In this document: positions 1-7,600 of the stretch, one piece after another
Layout of the letters: every line of letters begins with the position of its first letter
How positions within the stretch are numbered: the first letter of the stretch is position 1
Assembly: GCA_963711725.1 (NCBI GenBank)
Contig: CAVQFO010000048.1
Location: forward strand, 1-21,761
DNA: 21,761 bases
From: CAVQFO01 sp963711725
GTDB lineage: Bacteria > Pseudomonadota > Gammaproteobacteria > Nitrococcales > Aquisalimonadaceae
Reading direction: 5' to 3'
Made by a program: the position numbers and the translations under genes
The notes under the pieces: generated by a model
The model's database searches: none
Told to the model about the DNA's origin: nothing
Seen by the model: the letters and a program-made list of their open reading frames with translations, nothing else

Positions 1-1
1 C

Positions 2-367
2 GGGGAGCGGCGGCGGCGTGCCATGGAGATGCTGGTCAAGGTGGGCCTGGAACGCTACAGCGATCATCAACCCAATCAATTGTCCGGCGGCCAGCAACAA
101 CGCGTGGCCATTGCCCGGGCCCTGGTGAACAAACCGCGGCTGGTCCTGGCCGACGAACCCACGGGAAACCTGGACACTCAGACCAGCCGCGAGATCATGC
201 GGCTGTTCACCGATCTCAACGCCGATCCGCTGATTACCATCGTGGTGGTGACCCACGAACCCGACATCGCCCAGTTCGCCAAGCGCCTGGTGCGGTTCGT
301 GGACGGGCGCATCGCCGCCGACGGATCCGCCCAAGAACTGCTGGCCAGCGCCGGAGGCCTCGCATGA
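2..367 (+). CDS. ABC transporter ATP-binding protein, MacB/LolD type (5' end missing)
   Basis: This is the C-terminal part of the ATPase subunit of a MacB/LolD-like ABC transporter, which would power the permease encoded just downstream at the inner membrane. The frame is open from the left edge, so the N-terminus and Walker A lie outside the window. Visible motifs are the ABC signature LSGGQQQRVAIARAL, the Walker B and D-loop stretch LVLADEPTGNLD, and the H-loop VVVTHEP. The run EPTGNLD is typical of the MacB/LolD/FtsE group. The stop codon overlaps the permease start (ATGA at 364-367), a sign of translational coupling. A periplasmic adaptor (HlyD/MacA family) is often encoded upstream in such operons but cannot be seen here. 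The substrate cannot be told from the sequence. Confidence 0.93.
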   Translation, partial: GERRRRAMEMLVKVGLERYSDHQPNQLSGGQQQRVAIARALVNKPRLVLADEPTGNLDTQTSREIMRLFTDLNADPLITIVVVTHEPDIAQFAKRLVRFVDGRIAADGSAQELLASAGGLA

Positions 368-1587
368 TCGGCCTCGAACTGGCACGCGAAGCTTGGCGGG
401 CAATGGGCACCAACCGGCTGCGGACCTTCCTCACCATGCTGGGCATGATCATCGGCGTGGGGGCGGTGGTGCTGATGCTGGCCATCGGCCAGGGCACCCA
501 GTACATGGTGAATCAGGCCATCACCTCCATGGGAAGCAACCTGTTCATCGTCCTCGCCGGCAGCTCCACCTCGGGCGGCCTGCGCATGGGCGCCGGCAGC
601 CAGCCCACCCTGACCGTGGCTGACGCCCAGGCCATCAGCGAGCTGCCGGCCGTGGCGGCGGTCGCCCCTTCGCTGCCGGGCACCGCCCAGCTCATCTACG
701 GCTCCAATAACTGGAGCACCCTCGTGGTGGGCACCACCAACGCCTACATACAGGTCCGCAACTGGACCCTGGCCGAGGGGCGCGGATTCACCGACACCGA
801 GGAACGCGGCGCCATCCGGGTCGCCATCCTGGGACAGACCGTGGCCCAGAATCTGTTCGGCGGCGAGGAGCCCGTGGGGCGGATGGTCCGCATTCAGAAA
901 AGCCCGTATCTGGTGGTGGGCCTGCTGGCGCCAAAAGGCCAAAGCCTGGACGGGCGGGATCAGGACGATACGGTGCTGGTGCCGGTGACCACCGCCCAGC
1001 GACAACTGTTCGGCACTCTGTTTCCCGGCACCGTGCGCTTCATGATGGCCCAGGCCCGCTCCCAGGAGGCCATGCCCCAGGCCCAACGGGAAATGACCCA
1101 ACTCCTGCGCCAACGCCACCACATCCAGCGCGGCCAGGACGACGACTTCACCATCCGCAACCTCACGGCGGTAGCCCAAACCGCCGCCACCACGGCCCGA
1201 ACGCTGTCGTTCATGCTCGGCGCCATCGCCTCCATCTCGCTGCTGGTGGGCGGCATCGGGATCATGAACATCATGCTGGTTTCGGTCACTGAACGGACCC
1301 GGGAGATCGGCATCCGCATGGCCATCGGCGCCACGCCAGCCAATGTACTGACGCAATTCCTGATGGAGGCGATTCTGCTGTCGATCATCGGCAGCTCAAT
1401 CGGTATCGTCCTGGGAGTGGGCGGGGGCTGGCTGGTCAGTGTGGCGGCAAAGATGCCCGTCGTGGTGACGATCTGGTCCATCGGCCTGGCCTTTCTGGTG
1501 GCCGCCGGGATCGGCATCTTCTTCGGCATCTATCCGGCCCGGAAAGCCTCCAATCTCAAGCCCATCGAGGCCTTGCGCTACGAGTGA
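364..1587 (+). CDS. ABC transporter permease, MacB/FtsX family
   Basis: This 407-residue inner-membrane permease has the MacB layout. One membrane segment lies near residues 21-43, followed by a large periplasmic domain (about 45-280). Three more segments lie at about 283-306, 332-360 and 367-390. The sequence MNIMLVSVTERTREIGIRMA after the second segment, and the end PARKASNLKPIEALRYE, are hallmarks of the FtsX/MacB permease fold. MacB-type transporters use ATP in the cytoplasm to drive movement of periplasmic substrates through an outer-membrane channel rather than pumping across the inner membrane. The start overlaps the ATPase stop by four bases, so the two genes are one operon. The stop is followed within two bases by a repeat array, so the operon probably ends here. 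The substrate is unknown. Confidence 0.93.
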   Translation: MIGLELAREAWRAMGTNRLRTFLTMLGMIIGVGAVVLMLAIGQGTQYMVNQAITSMGSNLFIVLAGSSTSGGLRMGAGSQPTLTVADAQAISELPAVAAVAPSLPGTAQLIYGSNNWSTLVVGTTNAYIQVRNWTLAEGRGFTDTEERGAIRVAILGQTVAQNLFGGEEPVGRMVRIQKSPYLVVGLLAPKGQSLDGRDQDDTVLVPVTTAQRQLFGTLFPGTVRFMMAQARSQEAMPQAQREMTQLLRQRHHIQRGQDDDFTIRNLTAVAQTAATTARTLSFMLGAIASISLLVGGIGIMNIMLVSVTERTREIGIRMAIGATPANVLTQFLMEAILLSIIGSSIGIVLGVGGGWLVSVAAKMPVVVTIWSIGLAFLVAAGIGIFFGIYPARKASNLKPIEALRYE

Positions 1588-1605
1588 AAGGAAACCCTGC
1601 CCCTC

Positions 1606-1672
1606 GTCATTCCCGCGAAGGCGGAAACCCAGTCTTTTCAAAGGCATGGATTCCCGCCTACGCGGGAATGAC
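1606..1672. repeat. dRS3-like ATTCCC palindrome pair, copy 1
   Basis: Two short palindromes (CATTCCCGCG...; ATTCCCGCCTACGCGGGAAT) are arranged as an overall inverted repeat around TCTTTTCAAAGG. The motif resembles the ATTCCC-N8-GGGAAT dRS3 repeats of Neisseria and similar dispersed elements in other proteobacteria. In this copy the left palindrome is degraded (GCGGAAACCC instead of GCGGGAATCC). It lies 19 bp after the permease stop and could act as a transcription barrier. Confidence 0.75.
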
Positions 1673-1977
1673 GGCAATGTGGCCCGGATGAAGCGAAGCG
1701 CAATCCGGGGATTCCTGGATCCCACGGCGGTTCGTCCAGGCTACGGCGCCAGTCGGCAGAGACGTCGCGGCCTGCGAACACAGGAAGGAGATCGGCTGAT
1801 GCCAATCGGCTTAGCGCAGCGCAAGCCGCGATCTTGCGCAGGCATCAATCCGCAAAGCGTTCACCACGGAGAACACAGAGTCGCACAGAGAAGGGCAAAG
1901 GCGATCCTCTTGTCCTTCGTGGAGCATGGTGTCACGAAAGACACGGAAACCCAGGGACTAAGGAAACCTCTCGCCTC

Positions 1978-2044
1978 GTCATTCCCGCGCAGGCGGGATT
2001 CCAGTCTTTTCAAAGGCATGGATTCCCGCCTACGCGGGAATGAC
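1978..2044. repeat. dRS3-like ATTCCC palindrome pair, copy 2
   Basis: This is the same element as at 1606-1672, shifted by exactly 372 bp. The left arm reads GCGCAGGCGGGATTCC and the right arm is intact (ATTCCCGCCTACGCGGGAAT). Confidence 0.75.
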
Positions 2045-2349
2045 GGCAATGTGGCCCGGGTGAAGCGGAGCGGAATCCGGGGATTCCTGGATCCCACGGC
2101 GGTTCGTCCAGGCTACGGCGCCAGTCGGCAGAGACGTCGCGGCCTGCGAACACAGGAAGGAGATCGGCTGATGCCAATCGGCTTAGCGCAGCGCAAGCCG
2201 CGATCTTGCGCAGGCATCAATCCGCAAAGCGTTCACCACGGAGAACACAGAGTCGCACAGAGAAGGGCAAAGGCGATCGTCTTGTCCTTCGTGGAGCATG
2301 GTGTCACGAAAGACACGGAAACCCAGGGGCTAAGGAAACCTCGCGCCTC

Positions 2350-2416
2350 GTCATTCCCGCGAAGGCGGGAATCCAGTCTTATCAAAGGCATGGATTCCCG
2401 CCTTCGCGGGAATGAC
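2350..2416. repeat. dRS3-like ATTCCC palindrome pair, copy 3 (best preserved)
   Basis: Both palindromes are intact here (ATTCCCGCGAAGGCGGGAAT and ATTCCCGCCTTCGCGGGAAT), so the whole 67 bp forms a near-perfect inverted repeat. The unit breaks off at 2453, just after its CCCGGAT...ATCCGGG hairpin. Confidence 0.78.
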
Positions 2417-2481
2417 AGCAATGTGGCCCGGATGAAGCGAAGCGGAATCCGGGCTACCGGTTTTTGCGGCTTCGCCGGATT

Positions 2482-2507
2482 GGTGGGTTACGCTTCGCTA
2501 ACCCACC
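2482..2507. repeat. GGTGGGTTA inverted-repeat hairpin
   Basis: The inverted repeat GGTGGGTTA / TAACCCACC has a 9-bp stem and the loop CGCTTCGC. This is another commonly dispersed proteobacterial palindrome, lying just past the tandem array. The remaining bases to 2615 hold no gene that I can support. The hairpin sits downstream of the minus-strand GlcG-like gene and could help end its transcript, but there is no T-run. Confidence 0.6.
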
Positions 2508-2615
2508 CTGCATCGGTTGATCCGCTTCCTGCTCCCCTCGCACTCGGCGTGGAGCGGCGCTCAAACAGAAGACCAAACCCGCCCCGCCGTGGGTCAAGGA
2601 GCCTACCCGACAACG

Positions 2616-3092
2616 CTAGTCGGTGCCGGCGTCGATACCGGGCTTGAGCCCGGCCGCCTCGATCCCGGCCAGGGTACAGGCTTCGTCCTGATCCGAGGTA
2701 TCACCGCTGACGCCCACGGCGCCGATCGCGCGTCCACGCCCGTCCAGCACGAGCACACCGCCCGGCACCGGGACGAAGCGACCATCGGAAGCGGCGGCGA
2801 CCGCCCCCAGGAAGGCCTCGCGACCTTTATTGCGTTCCGCCAGAGTGCGGCTGCCCAGGCCGATGCCCAGGGCTCCATAAGCCTTGCCCCGAGCCACTTC
2901 GAAGCGCAGCGTTCCGGAGCCGTCCTCCCGCTCCATGGCCACCAGCTGACCACCGGCGTCCAGCACCACCACGGTCAGCGGCATCAGCGAACGCTCACGT
3001 CCTTCCTTCAAAGCACCCTTGACGATCCGGCGCGCCTTCTTGATGGACAGGCTCACAGCCAGGGAATAGACATCGGTCTTTGCCATGCTCAT
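2616..3092 (-). CDS. GlcG/HbpS-family (heme-degrading domain-like) protein
   Basis: This 158-residue protein belongs to the GlcG/HbpS/PduO-C family. Seen in the sequence are LTVVVLDAGGQLVAMEREDG (residues 39-58), ARGKAYGALGIG (68-79), and a glycine-rich C-terminal half (PVPGGVLVLDGRGRAIGAVGVSGDTSDQDEA in segments). Family members bind heme or related tetrapyrroles, or have no known role; the name GlcG comes from the glycolate locus. The start at 3092 follows GAGGAG by three bases. A second ATG at 3086 has better spacing and is equally possible. The gene follows hoxX on the same strand by 117 bp and may be the last gene of the hyp unit. No catalytic function can be assigned, and a role in hydrogenase maturation would be a guess. 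Confidence 0.85.
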   Translation of the reverse strand: MSMAKTDVYSLAVSLSIKKARRIVKGALKEGRERSLMPLTVVVLDAGGQLVAMEREDGSGTLRFEVARGKAYGALGIGLGSRTLAERNKGREAFLGAVAAASDGRFVPVPGGVLVLDGRGRAIGAVGVSGDTSDQDEACTLAGIEAAGLKPGIDAGTD

Positions 3093-3197
3093 TTTCTCCT
3101 CGTGGTTCTGAAATTGATTGCGCGAAGCCTTGCTCGAGTCCGCGGACATCCGCTTCCGCATGAGGGCGGGGATCGCATTTCCCAACCCCTTGGCGAG

Positions 3198-3219
3198 GCA
3201 CCGGCCTCTTTACCGGTGC
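3198..3219. other. Small hairpin across the hoxX stop codon
   Basis: The inverted repeat GCACCGG / CCGGTGC has an 8-base loop that contains the hoxX stop codon. It could slow decay or partly end transcription between hoxX and the GlcG-like gene. No T-run follows, so it is not a convincing intrinsic terminator. Confidence 0.35.
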
Positions 3220-4898
3220 ACGGCCAGGTGCAGCGGCGTCCAGGAATGCGGGCGCTTGTACACGAAGTTGTAGCGGGCCACATGATAGCTGGGATCGAAG
3301 CCATAGAAATTGAGGCGCATGTGCTCCAGCTCCTGGTCGCGGTAGGCATCCAGGGCCTGTTCGAGATCGGCCAACCGTGCCGCCTTGAGCCGCAGCCGTT
3401 CGCCCAGGCCCGGGTCGTCGGCCATGCGTCGGGCGCGCTCCATCACCAGCTGGCTGAACGCCGGACCCCGTACATCGTGGCATTCGTCCACCAAGCCCAG
3501 CTCCACCGCTTCCGGGACCCCCAGCGGCAGCCGCCGACCCATTACCCGTTGAACATTGTCCCGGCCCACCCGCCGGGGCAGCACGTACGTCCAATACTCG
3601 GAGCCATGGAGATTGCCCATGTTCTTGTAGTGCGGATTGAGCACCACGCCGCGATGGGCGATCACGCGGTCGGCGGCCATGGCCAGGAACGCCCCGCCGG
3701 CGCCCGCGTTACCCCGCAGGGCCGCGACGGTCACCGCCTCTTCGGTGGTGAGAAGCTCGCGCACCAGGTCGTCCATGGCGTTGATGTTGCGCCACGACTC
3801 ATCCGCGGGGCTGTCCGCCGCCTCGATCCGGTTCAGGTGAATGCCGTTGGAAAAGAATTCCTCGCCCCCCAGCAGCACAATCACCCGAGGGCCCCAGGCG
3901 CGCAGCTCCCGGTAGGCCGCCAGCAGGCGTCGGCATTGCTCCGTGGACATGGCGCCGTTGTAGAAATCGAAACGCAGGCAGCCGATCCCCTGATCCAGGG
4001 TGTAGCCGATCTCGCGGTAGCTTGCCCGGCCGTCTTCCTCGAAGCCGAGCCGGTCTTCCGGCAGGCCCAGCACCCGCTCCGCGAGGACCTGGGTCGCCGG
4101 CAGCTTGAATGGATGGGGTGCGTCCCCTTCCAGCGCGCGGAGGTGACCGATCCACACCGCACCGTCCGTGGTCGCCCGGCACACCGCGCCGTCGCGCCAA
4201 GCCAGGAGATCCCCGGGCGCTCCACGCAGCCGGTCCTCCGCATGAGCATCGAACAGGCGGCAGCGGAGCCCCGCAATCCGGTCGGATACACCGGGGAAGC
4301 CGTCTGCACTGCGAATCTTGCGCAGGACCGCCCGGGTGTCGTCCGCTGCCCAGTCGATGGCTCGATCCTCTTGCCGGACTGGCGGGCGCAGCCGCCCACG
4401 CACGTCCGGCGATCCATAATCCAGCGGCCGGGGCCGGAAGCCCTCGGCTTGAAAGCGGTTCAAGGCCGTCTCCAGCGCCCTCCAGGCTGCATCCGTCACC
4501 TCCCGGCGGTACAGGCTGGCCTTGGCCGCGGGTCGCATGGGGAACGTCTCGGCGGCCCAGATGTCGCCTGCGTCCATCTCCGCATTCGCCTGGAGCACGG
4601 TCACGCCCCAGTCGCATTCAGCGTTCAGAACCGCCCAGTCCAGCGCCGAGGGGCCGCGATCGCCGACGATCCCCGGGTGCACCACCAGGCACACCCGGTT
4701 AAACCATACCGGCTCGGGGATGGCCCGTTTCAGGTAGGGCGCCACGATCAAGTCCGGCTGGAACAAGTCCACGGCTTCGATGGTGGTTTCGTCGTTGATA
4801 TCGAACTCCACGGACAGCTCGTGCCCGAGGCGCGCCAACTCCGTGTAGAGGCGCTGGGTGAGGCTGTTGAAGCCGTGGCAAAGGAGCAGGATCTTCAC
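3210..4898 (-). CDS. hoxX: HoxX/HypX, CO-ligand synthesis protein for NiFe hydrogenase
   Basis: HoxX makes the CO ligand of the NiFe active site from N10-formyl-tetrahydrofolate, allowing hydrogenase assembly in air. The 562-residue protein has two parts. The first is an N-terminal formyltransferase domain (about 1-280), with LLLCHGFNSLTQRLYTEL at the start and VVHPGIVGDRGPSALDWA around residues 72-89. The second is a C-terminal enoyl-CoA-hydratase-like domain, with NAGAGGAFLAMAADRVIAH and LNPHYKNMGNLHGSEYWTY. I chose the GTG at 4898 because the family begins at this V/M-K-I-L-L-L-C-H. An upstream ATG at 4925 would add nine residues encoded by the inserted palindromic element. No good Shine-Dalgarno sequence precedes the GTG; the element end abuts it. 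The gene is last in the hyp order, as in Ralstonia hypA1B1F1CDEX. Its presence points to an aerobic, probably O2-tolerant hydrogenase encoded elsewhere. Confidence 0.94.
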   Translation of the reverse strand: MKILLLCHGFNSLTQRLYTELARLGHELSVEFDINDETTIEAVDLFQPDLIVAPYLKRAIPEPVWFNRVCLVVHPGIVGDRGPSALDWAVLNAECDWGVTVLQANAEMDAGDIWAAETFPMRPAAKASLYRREVTDAAWRALETALNRFQAEGFRPRPLDYGSPDVRGRLRPPVRQEDRAIDWAADDTRAVLRKIRSADGFPGVSDRIAGLRCRLFDAHAEDRLRGAPGDLLAWRDGAVCRATTDGAVWIGHLRALEGDAPHPFKLPATQVLAERVLGLPEDRLGFEEDGRASYREIGYTLDQGIGCLRFDFYNGAMSTEQCRRLLAAYRELRAWGPRVIVLLGGEEFFSNGIHLNRIEAADSPADESWRNINAMDDLVRELLTTEEAVTVAALRGNAGAGGAFLAMAADRVIAHRGVVLNPHYKNMGNLHGSEYWTYVLPRRVGRDNVQRVMGRRLPLGVPEAVELGLVDECHDVRGPAFSQLVMERARRMADDPGLGERLRLKAARLADLEQALDAYRDQELEHMRLNFYGFDPSYHVARYNFVYKRPHSWTPLHLAVHR

Positions 4899-4899
4899 A

Positions 4900-5166
4900 A
4901 GGGCCTGCGAACGCTTCTGACGCACGCTGCGCCGGGCCCCTTTTGGCGCAAACCTAGGCCGCGTGAGCGCGGCGTAGCACCGCTACATGAGCGAACGCCA
5001 ACACCGGATTGCGCCAAAAGGGGCCCGGCCCTTCGGGTTGAGCCTGTTAGCCGCCTACGCGGTGTTGTCCGTCGTTCATTTAGAATCACTAAACTTCTCT
5101 CCTCGCGCCTTGCCTGGGCGGCTAACAGGCTCAACGCAGCTTGCGTCAGAAGCGTTCGCAGGCCCT
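4900..5166. mobile_element. 267-bp nested inverted-repeat (cloverleaf) element between hypE and hoxX
   Basis: Terminal inverted repeats of 32 bp (4900-4931 and 5135-5166, one mismatch, starting AGGGCCTGCG) enclose two further inverted repeats. One pair is 4932-4951 with 5009-5028 (20 of 20 bases; CCGGGCCCCTTTTGGCGCAA). The other is 5038-5055 with 5117-5134 (18 of 18; TTGAGCCTGTTAGCCGCC). The arms abut each other with almost no spacer, and the linker 5029-5037 is CCCTTCGGG. A four-way junction can therefore form in DNA or RNA. The apical loops hold small hairpins (CCGCG TGAG CGCGG; GTAGC ACC GCTAC; TTTAG AATCA CTAAA). There is no coding capacity. It looks like a MITE-type or dispersed structured element. 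I see no clean target-site duplication. Confidence 0.8.
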
Positions 5167-6202
5167 AACAGATACGGGGGAGCTGTTCGCCGGACAACCA
5201 GTCCACCACCCGCTGTCCGCCGAAACCGGTTTCCATTTCCACGAAGCCGTCGGGATCGTCGACCACCCGCCCGATGACCGCCGCCTCGCCGCCCAGCGCA
5301 TGCGCGCGCATCACGGCCAGCAGTGTGGGCGCGAACGCTTCGGGGCAGATCGCAATCAACTTGCCTTCGTTCGCCACATAGAGCGGATCAAGCCCCAGGA
5401 ATTCGCAGGCGGCGCGCACCTCCTCGCGCATGGGGATATCCGCTTCGCGGATGCGCATGCCCACGCCGGACTGACGGCAGAGCTCGTTCAAGGTGTTGCC
5501 CAGTCCGCCCCGGGTGGGGTCGCGCAGGCAGTGGATCTCCGGCACGGCCTCCACCATGTCGGCCACCAGGTTGTGCAGGGCCGCGGTATCGGATTCGATG
5601 CCCGTGCCGAAACTGAGGTTCTCCCGTTTGGACATCACCGCCACGCCGTGGTCGCCCATGGTGCCGCTGACCAGGATGGCATCGCCCGGCCGCGCCCGGT
5701 CGCCGCCGATCTCCAGGCCCTCCGGGACCACGCCGACGCCCGTGGTGGTAATGAACACGCCGTCGCCCTTGCCCTGCTCCACCACCTTGGTGTCGCCGGT
5801 GACGATGGGCACGCCCGCCTCCTTGGCGGCGGTGGCCATGGACTGCACGATGCGGCGAAGGTCTTCGAGAGGCAGGCCTTCCTCAAGGATGAAGGACGCC
5901 GCCAGATACAGCGGGCGAGCGCCCGACATGGCCACATCGTTCAAAGTGCCATGCACGCTGAGGCAGCCGATGTCACCGCCCGGAAAGAAAAGGGGAGACA
6001 CCACGTGACTGTCGCAGGCCATGACCATGCGCCCCGGTGGCGGCGTGAATCGGGCCTGGTCGTCCAGGCGGCGCAGGATTTCGTTGTCGAAGGCGGCCAC
6101 GAACAGCTCTTCGATCAACTGCGCCATGGCCCTGCCGCCGCCCCCGTGGATCATTTCAACACGGCCGTTGCGCAGATCCAGCTTCTTGCCGAAGGAATGC
6201 AT
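5165..6202 (-). CDS. hypE: HypE, carbamoyl-dehydratase of hydrogenase maturation
   Basis: HypE receives a carbamoyl group from HypF on its C-terminal cysteine and dehydrates it with ATP to a thiocyanate, the source of the cyanide ligands. The 345-residue protein has the AIRS/PurM-like fold. Seen are IHGGGGRAM near the N-terminus, CDSHVVSP and FPGGDIGCLSVHGTLNDVAM (about 63-92), and the C-terminal LPRIC with the acceptor Cys as last residue. The ATG at 6202 overlaps the hypD stop (TGATG), so the genes are translationally coupled. The longer open frame upstream overlaps hypD and lacks family similarity. The stop codon at 5167-5165 sits exactly at the border of the palindromic element, so the insertion left the essential C-terminal cysteine intact. 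Confidence 0.97.
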   Translation of the reverse strand: MHSFGKKLDLRNGRVEMIHGGGGRAMAQLIEELFVAAFDNEILRRLDDQARFTPPPGRMVMACDSHVVSPLFFPGGDIGCLSVHGTLNDVAMSGARPLYLAASFILEEGLPLEDLRRIVQSMATAAKEAGVPIVTGDTKVVEQGKGDGVFITTTGVGVVPEGLEIGGDRARPGDAILVSGTMGDHGVAVMSKRENLSFGTGIESDTAALHNLVADMVEAVPEIHCLRDPTRGGLGNTLNELCRQSGVGMRIREADIPMREEVRAACEFLGLDPLYVANEGKLIAICPEAFAPTLLAVMRAHALGGEAAVIGRVVDDPDGFVEMETGFGGQRVVDWLSGEQLPRIC

Positions 6203-7338
6203 CAGGCCGTTACTCTCTGTGTTCGGAACCGTCCATAGAGGTAATGGGCGGCGCAGGCACCCTCTGACGAGACCATGCACGACCCCATGGGATGGTCCGG
6301 CGTGCAGGCCGTTCCGAACAAGGTGCAATCTTGCGGCTGCTTGACGCCCCGCAGAATGGCCGGGCATTCGCAGGCCTGGTGGTCGGGGATGGAAGGCGCG
6401 GCCATGCCAAACCGCCGTTCGGCGTCCAGGTCCGCGTAGTCGGCCTTGATCCGCAACGCGCTATAAGGCACCAGCCCCAGGCCTCGCCACTCGAACTCCC
6501 GCCGCAGCTCGAACACATCGGCCACCAGCCGCTGAGCCTTCCCGTTACCGGCCCGGTTCACGGCCCGGCTGAACTCGTTTTCCACCTCGGCCCGGCCTTC
6601 GTTGAGCTGGCGGATCAGCATGAGCACGGCCTGCATCACGTCCAGCGGCTCGAAACCGGCGATGACCACCGGGCGTCGATACTCCTCGGCGAAGAATTCG
6701 TAGGGCCGGCTGCCGATCACGGTGCTGACGTGGGCGGGACCGATAAAGCCATCCACCCGGACGCTGCCCACCCGGCGGACTTCGGGGGAATCCAGGATGC
6801 TCTGGATGGCGGACGGGGTCAGGACATGGTTGCAGTACACGGAGAAGTTGGTGAGCCCTTCGGCGCGGGCTCGCCGGATGGCCACGGCCGTGGGCGGCGT
6901 GGTGGTTTCGAAGCCGATGGCGAAGAACACCACCTGGCGCTCCGGTTCCTCCCGGGCGATCCGCAAGGCATCGTCCACGGCATAGACCATGCGCACATCG
7001 GCCCCGTCGGCTTTGGCCTTGAGCAAGTTGTGACCCTTCGCCGTGGGAACCCGGAGCATATCCCCATAGCTGCAAAGGGTGATCGCCGGATTGCTCACCA
7101 GATCGATGGCTCCTTGCAGCCGCCCAATGGGCAGCACGCAGACCGGGCAGCCGGGGCCGTGGACTAGTTTGACGCTGGCGGGGAGCAGATCGGCGATGCC
7201 GTACCGGGAGATGGCGTGGGTATGGCCGCCGCAGAACTCCATCAGGTGATAGTCCCGATCCGGTCGCGCCGCCTCGGCAATGGCCGCTGCGATACGACGG
7301 GCGAGTCGGCCGTCGCGGAATTCATCCACAAACTTCAT
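6202..7338 (-). CDS. hypD: HypD, Fe-S scaffold for Fe(CN)2CO assembly
   Basis: HypD works with HypC as the scaffold on which the iron atom receives its two cyanides and one CO before transfer to the large hydrogenase subunit. The 378-residue protein shows the conserved EFCGGHTHAI (Cys36) and GPGCPVCVLP (Cys64, Cys67). It also has IGFETTTPPTA, and C-terminal cysteines in HQACECPAIL and GTACTPDHPMGSCMVSSEGAC that fit the 4Fe-4S cluster site. The length is normal for the family. The gene starts 46 bp after hypC with no strong Shine-Dalgarno sequence, and its stop overlaps the hypE start by one base. Confidence 0.97.
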   Translation of the reverse strand: MKFVDEFRDGRLARRIAAAIAEAARPDRDYHLMEFCGGHTHAISRYGIADLLPASVKLVHGPGCPVCVLPIGRLQGAIDLVSNPAITLCSYGDMLRVPTAKGHNLLKAKADGADVRMVYAVDDALRIAREEPERQVVFFAIGFETTTPPTAVAIRRARAEGLTNFSVYCNHVLTPSAIQSILDSPEVRRVGSVRVDGFIGPAHVSTVIGSRPYEFFAEEYRRPVVIAGFEPLDVMQAVLMLIRQLNEGRAEVENEFSRAVNRAGNGKAQRLVADVFELRREFEWRGLGLVPYSALRIKADYADLDAERRFGMAAPSIPDHQACECPAILRGVKQPQDCTLFGTACTPDHPMGSCMVSSEGACAAHYLYGRFRTQRVTA

Positions 7339-7384
7339 GAAAAGCGTCTCATAGTCGCCCGCCGCCCGGTTGGAACGCCCCGGT

Positions 7385-7597
7385 TCAATTCAGCTGCTCG
7401 AAAAGCTCCAGAGTGCGCTGCGCCTCGGCGGGATCGAGGCGGTTCAGCGCATAGCCGACATGCACGATCACGTAGTCGCCCACCTCCGCGCCGTCCACCA
7501 GGATCAACGACACCGAACGGCGCACGCCCCCCAGATCGACCACGGCCTGGTCGTCCTCTCCGATCTCCACGATGCGCGCAGGCACGGCCAGACACAC
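7385..7597 (-). CDS. hypC: HypC, hydrogenase maturation chaperone
   Basis: HypC is the small chaperone that pairs with HypD and carries the iron unit to the large-subunit precursor. The 70-residue product begins MCLAVPARI, with the essential Cys2 and the CxxxP motif, and contains GDYVIVHVGYALNRLD, both typical of HypC/HupF. The start is a GTG at 7597. It is preceded at good spacing by AAAGGAG, which lies in the last codons of hypF. Only three bases separate the hypF stop from this start. It could be confused with HybG-type paralogues, but the single hyp cluster favours HypC. Confidence 0.96.
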   Translation of the reverse strand: MCLAVPARIVEIGEDDQAVVDLGGVRRSVSLILVDGAEVGDYVIVHVGYALNRLDPAEAQRTLELFEQLN

Positions 7598-7600
7598 GGC

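Larger units (their letters stand above)
1589..2453. repeat. 372-bp tandem repeat, two full copies and a partial third
   Basis: Units run 1589-1960, 1961-2332 and 2333-2453. They are aligned at exactly 372-bp spacing and differ at only a few positions. Each full unit starts with AGGAAACC and carries, in order: a 67-bp ATTCCC...GGGAAT palindrome pair; a second hairpin CCCGGAT...ATCCGGG (1683-1709, 2055-2081, 2427-2453); a run containing CACAGGAAGGAGATCGGC; and a TTCACCACGGAGAACACAGAG-like stretch. The unit length is a multiple of three, so a long open frame runs through it, but the repeated composition argues against a protein. The array fills the space after the permease gene and contains no credible gene. 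It is best read as a dispersed palindromic repeat that was tandemly duplicated recently. Confidence 0.9.

Noticed and set aside
1589..2453. CRISPR array
   Set aside because: The repeat unit is 372 bp with near-identical interior sequence, so there are no unique spacers and no cas genes.
1646..2647. A 333-codon open frame through the tandem repeat
   Set aside because: The frame stays open only because the 372-bp unit is a multiple of three. The protein is a repeat of palindrome-encoded residues (MDSRLRGND...) with no ribosome-binding site.
2517..5168. An 883-codon plus-strand open frame
   Set aside because: It is a GC-rich antisense shadow of the GlcG-like and hoxX genes and spans the palindromic element. 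The minus-strand products match known families.
4896..5171. Target-site duplication around the palindromic element
   Set aside because: The flanks (CACA on the left, AACA on the right) match only over a few offset bases, too little to claim.
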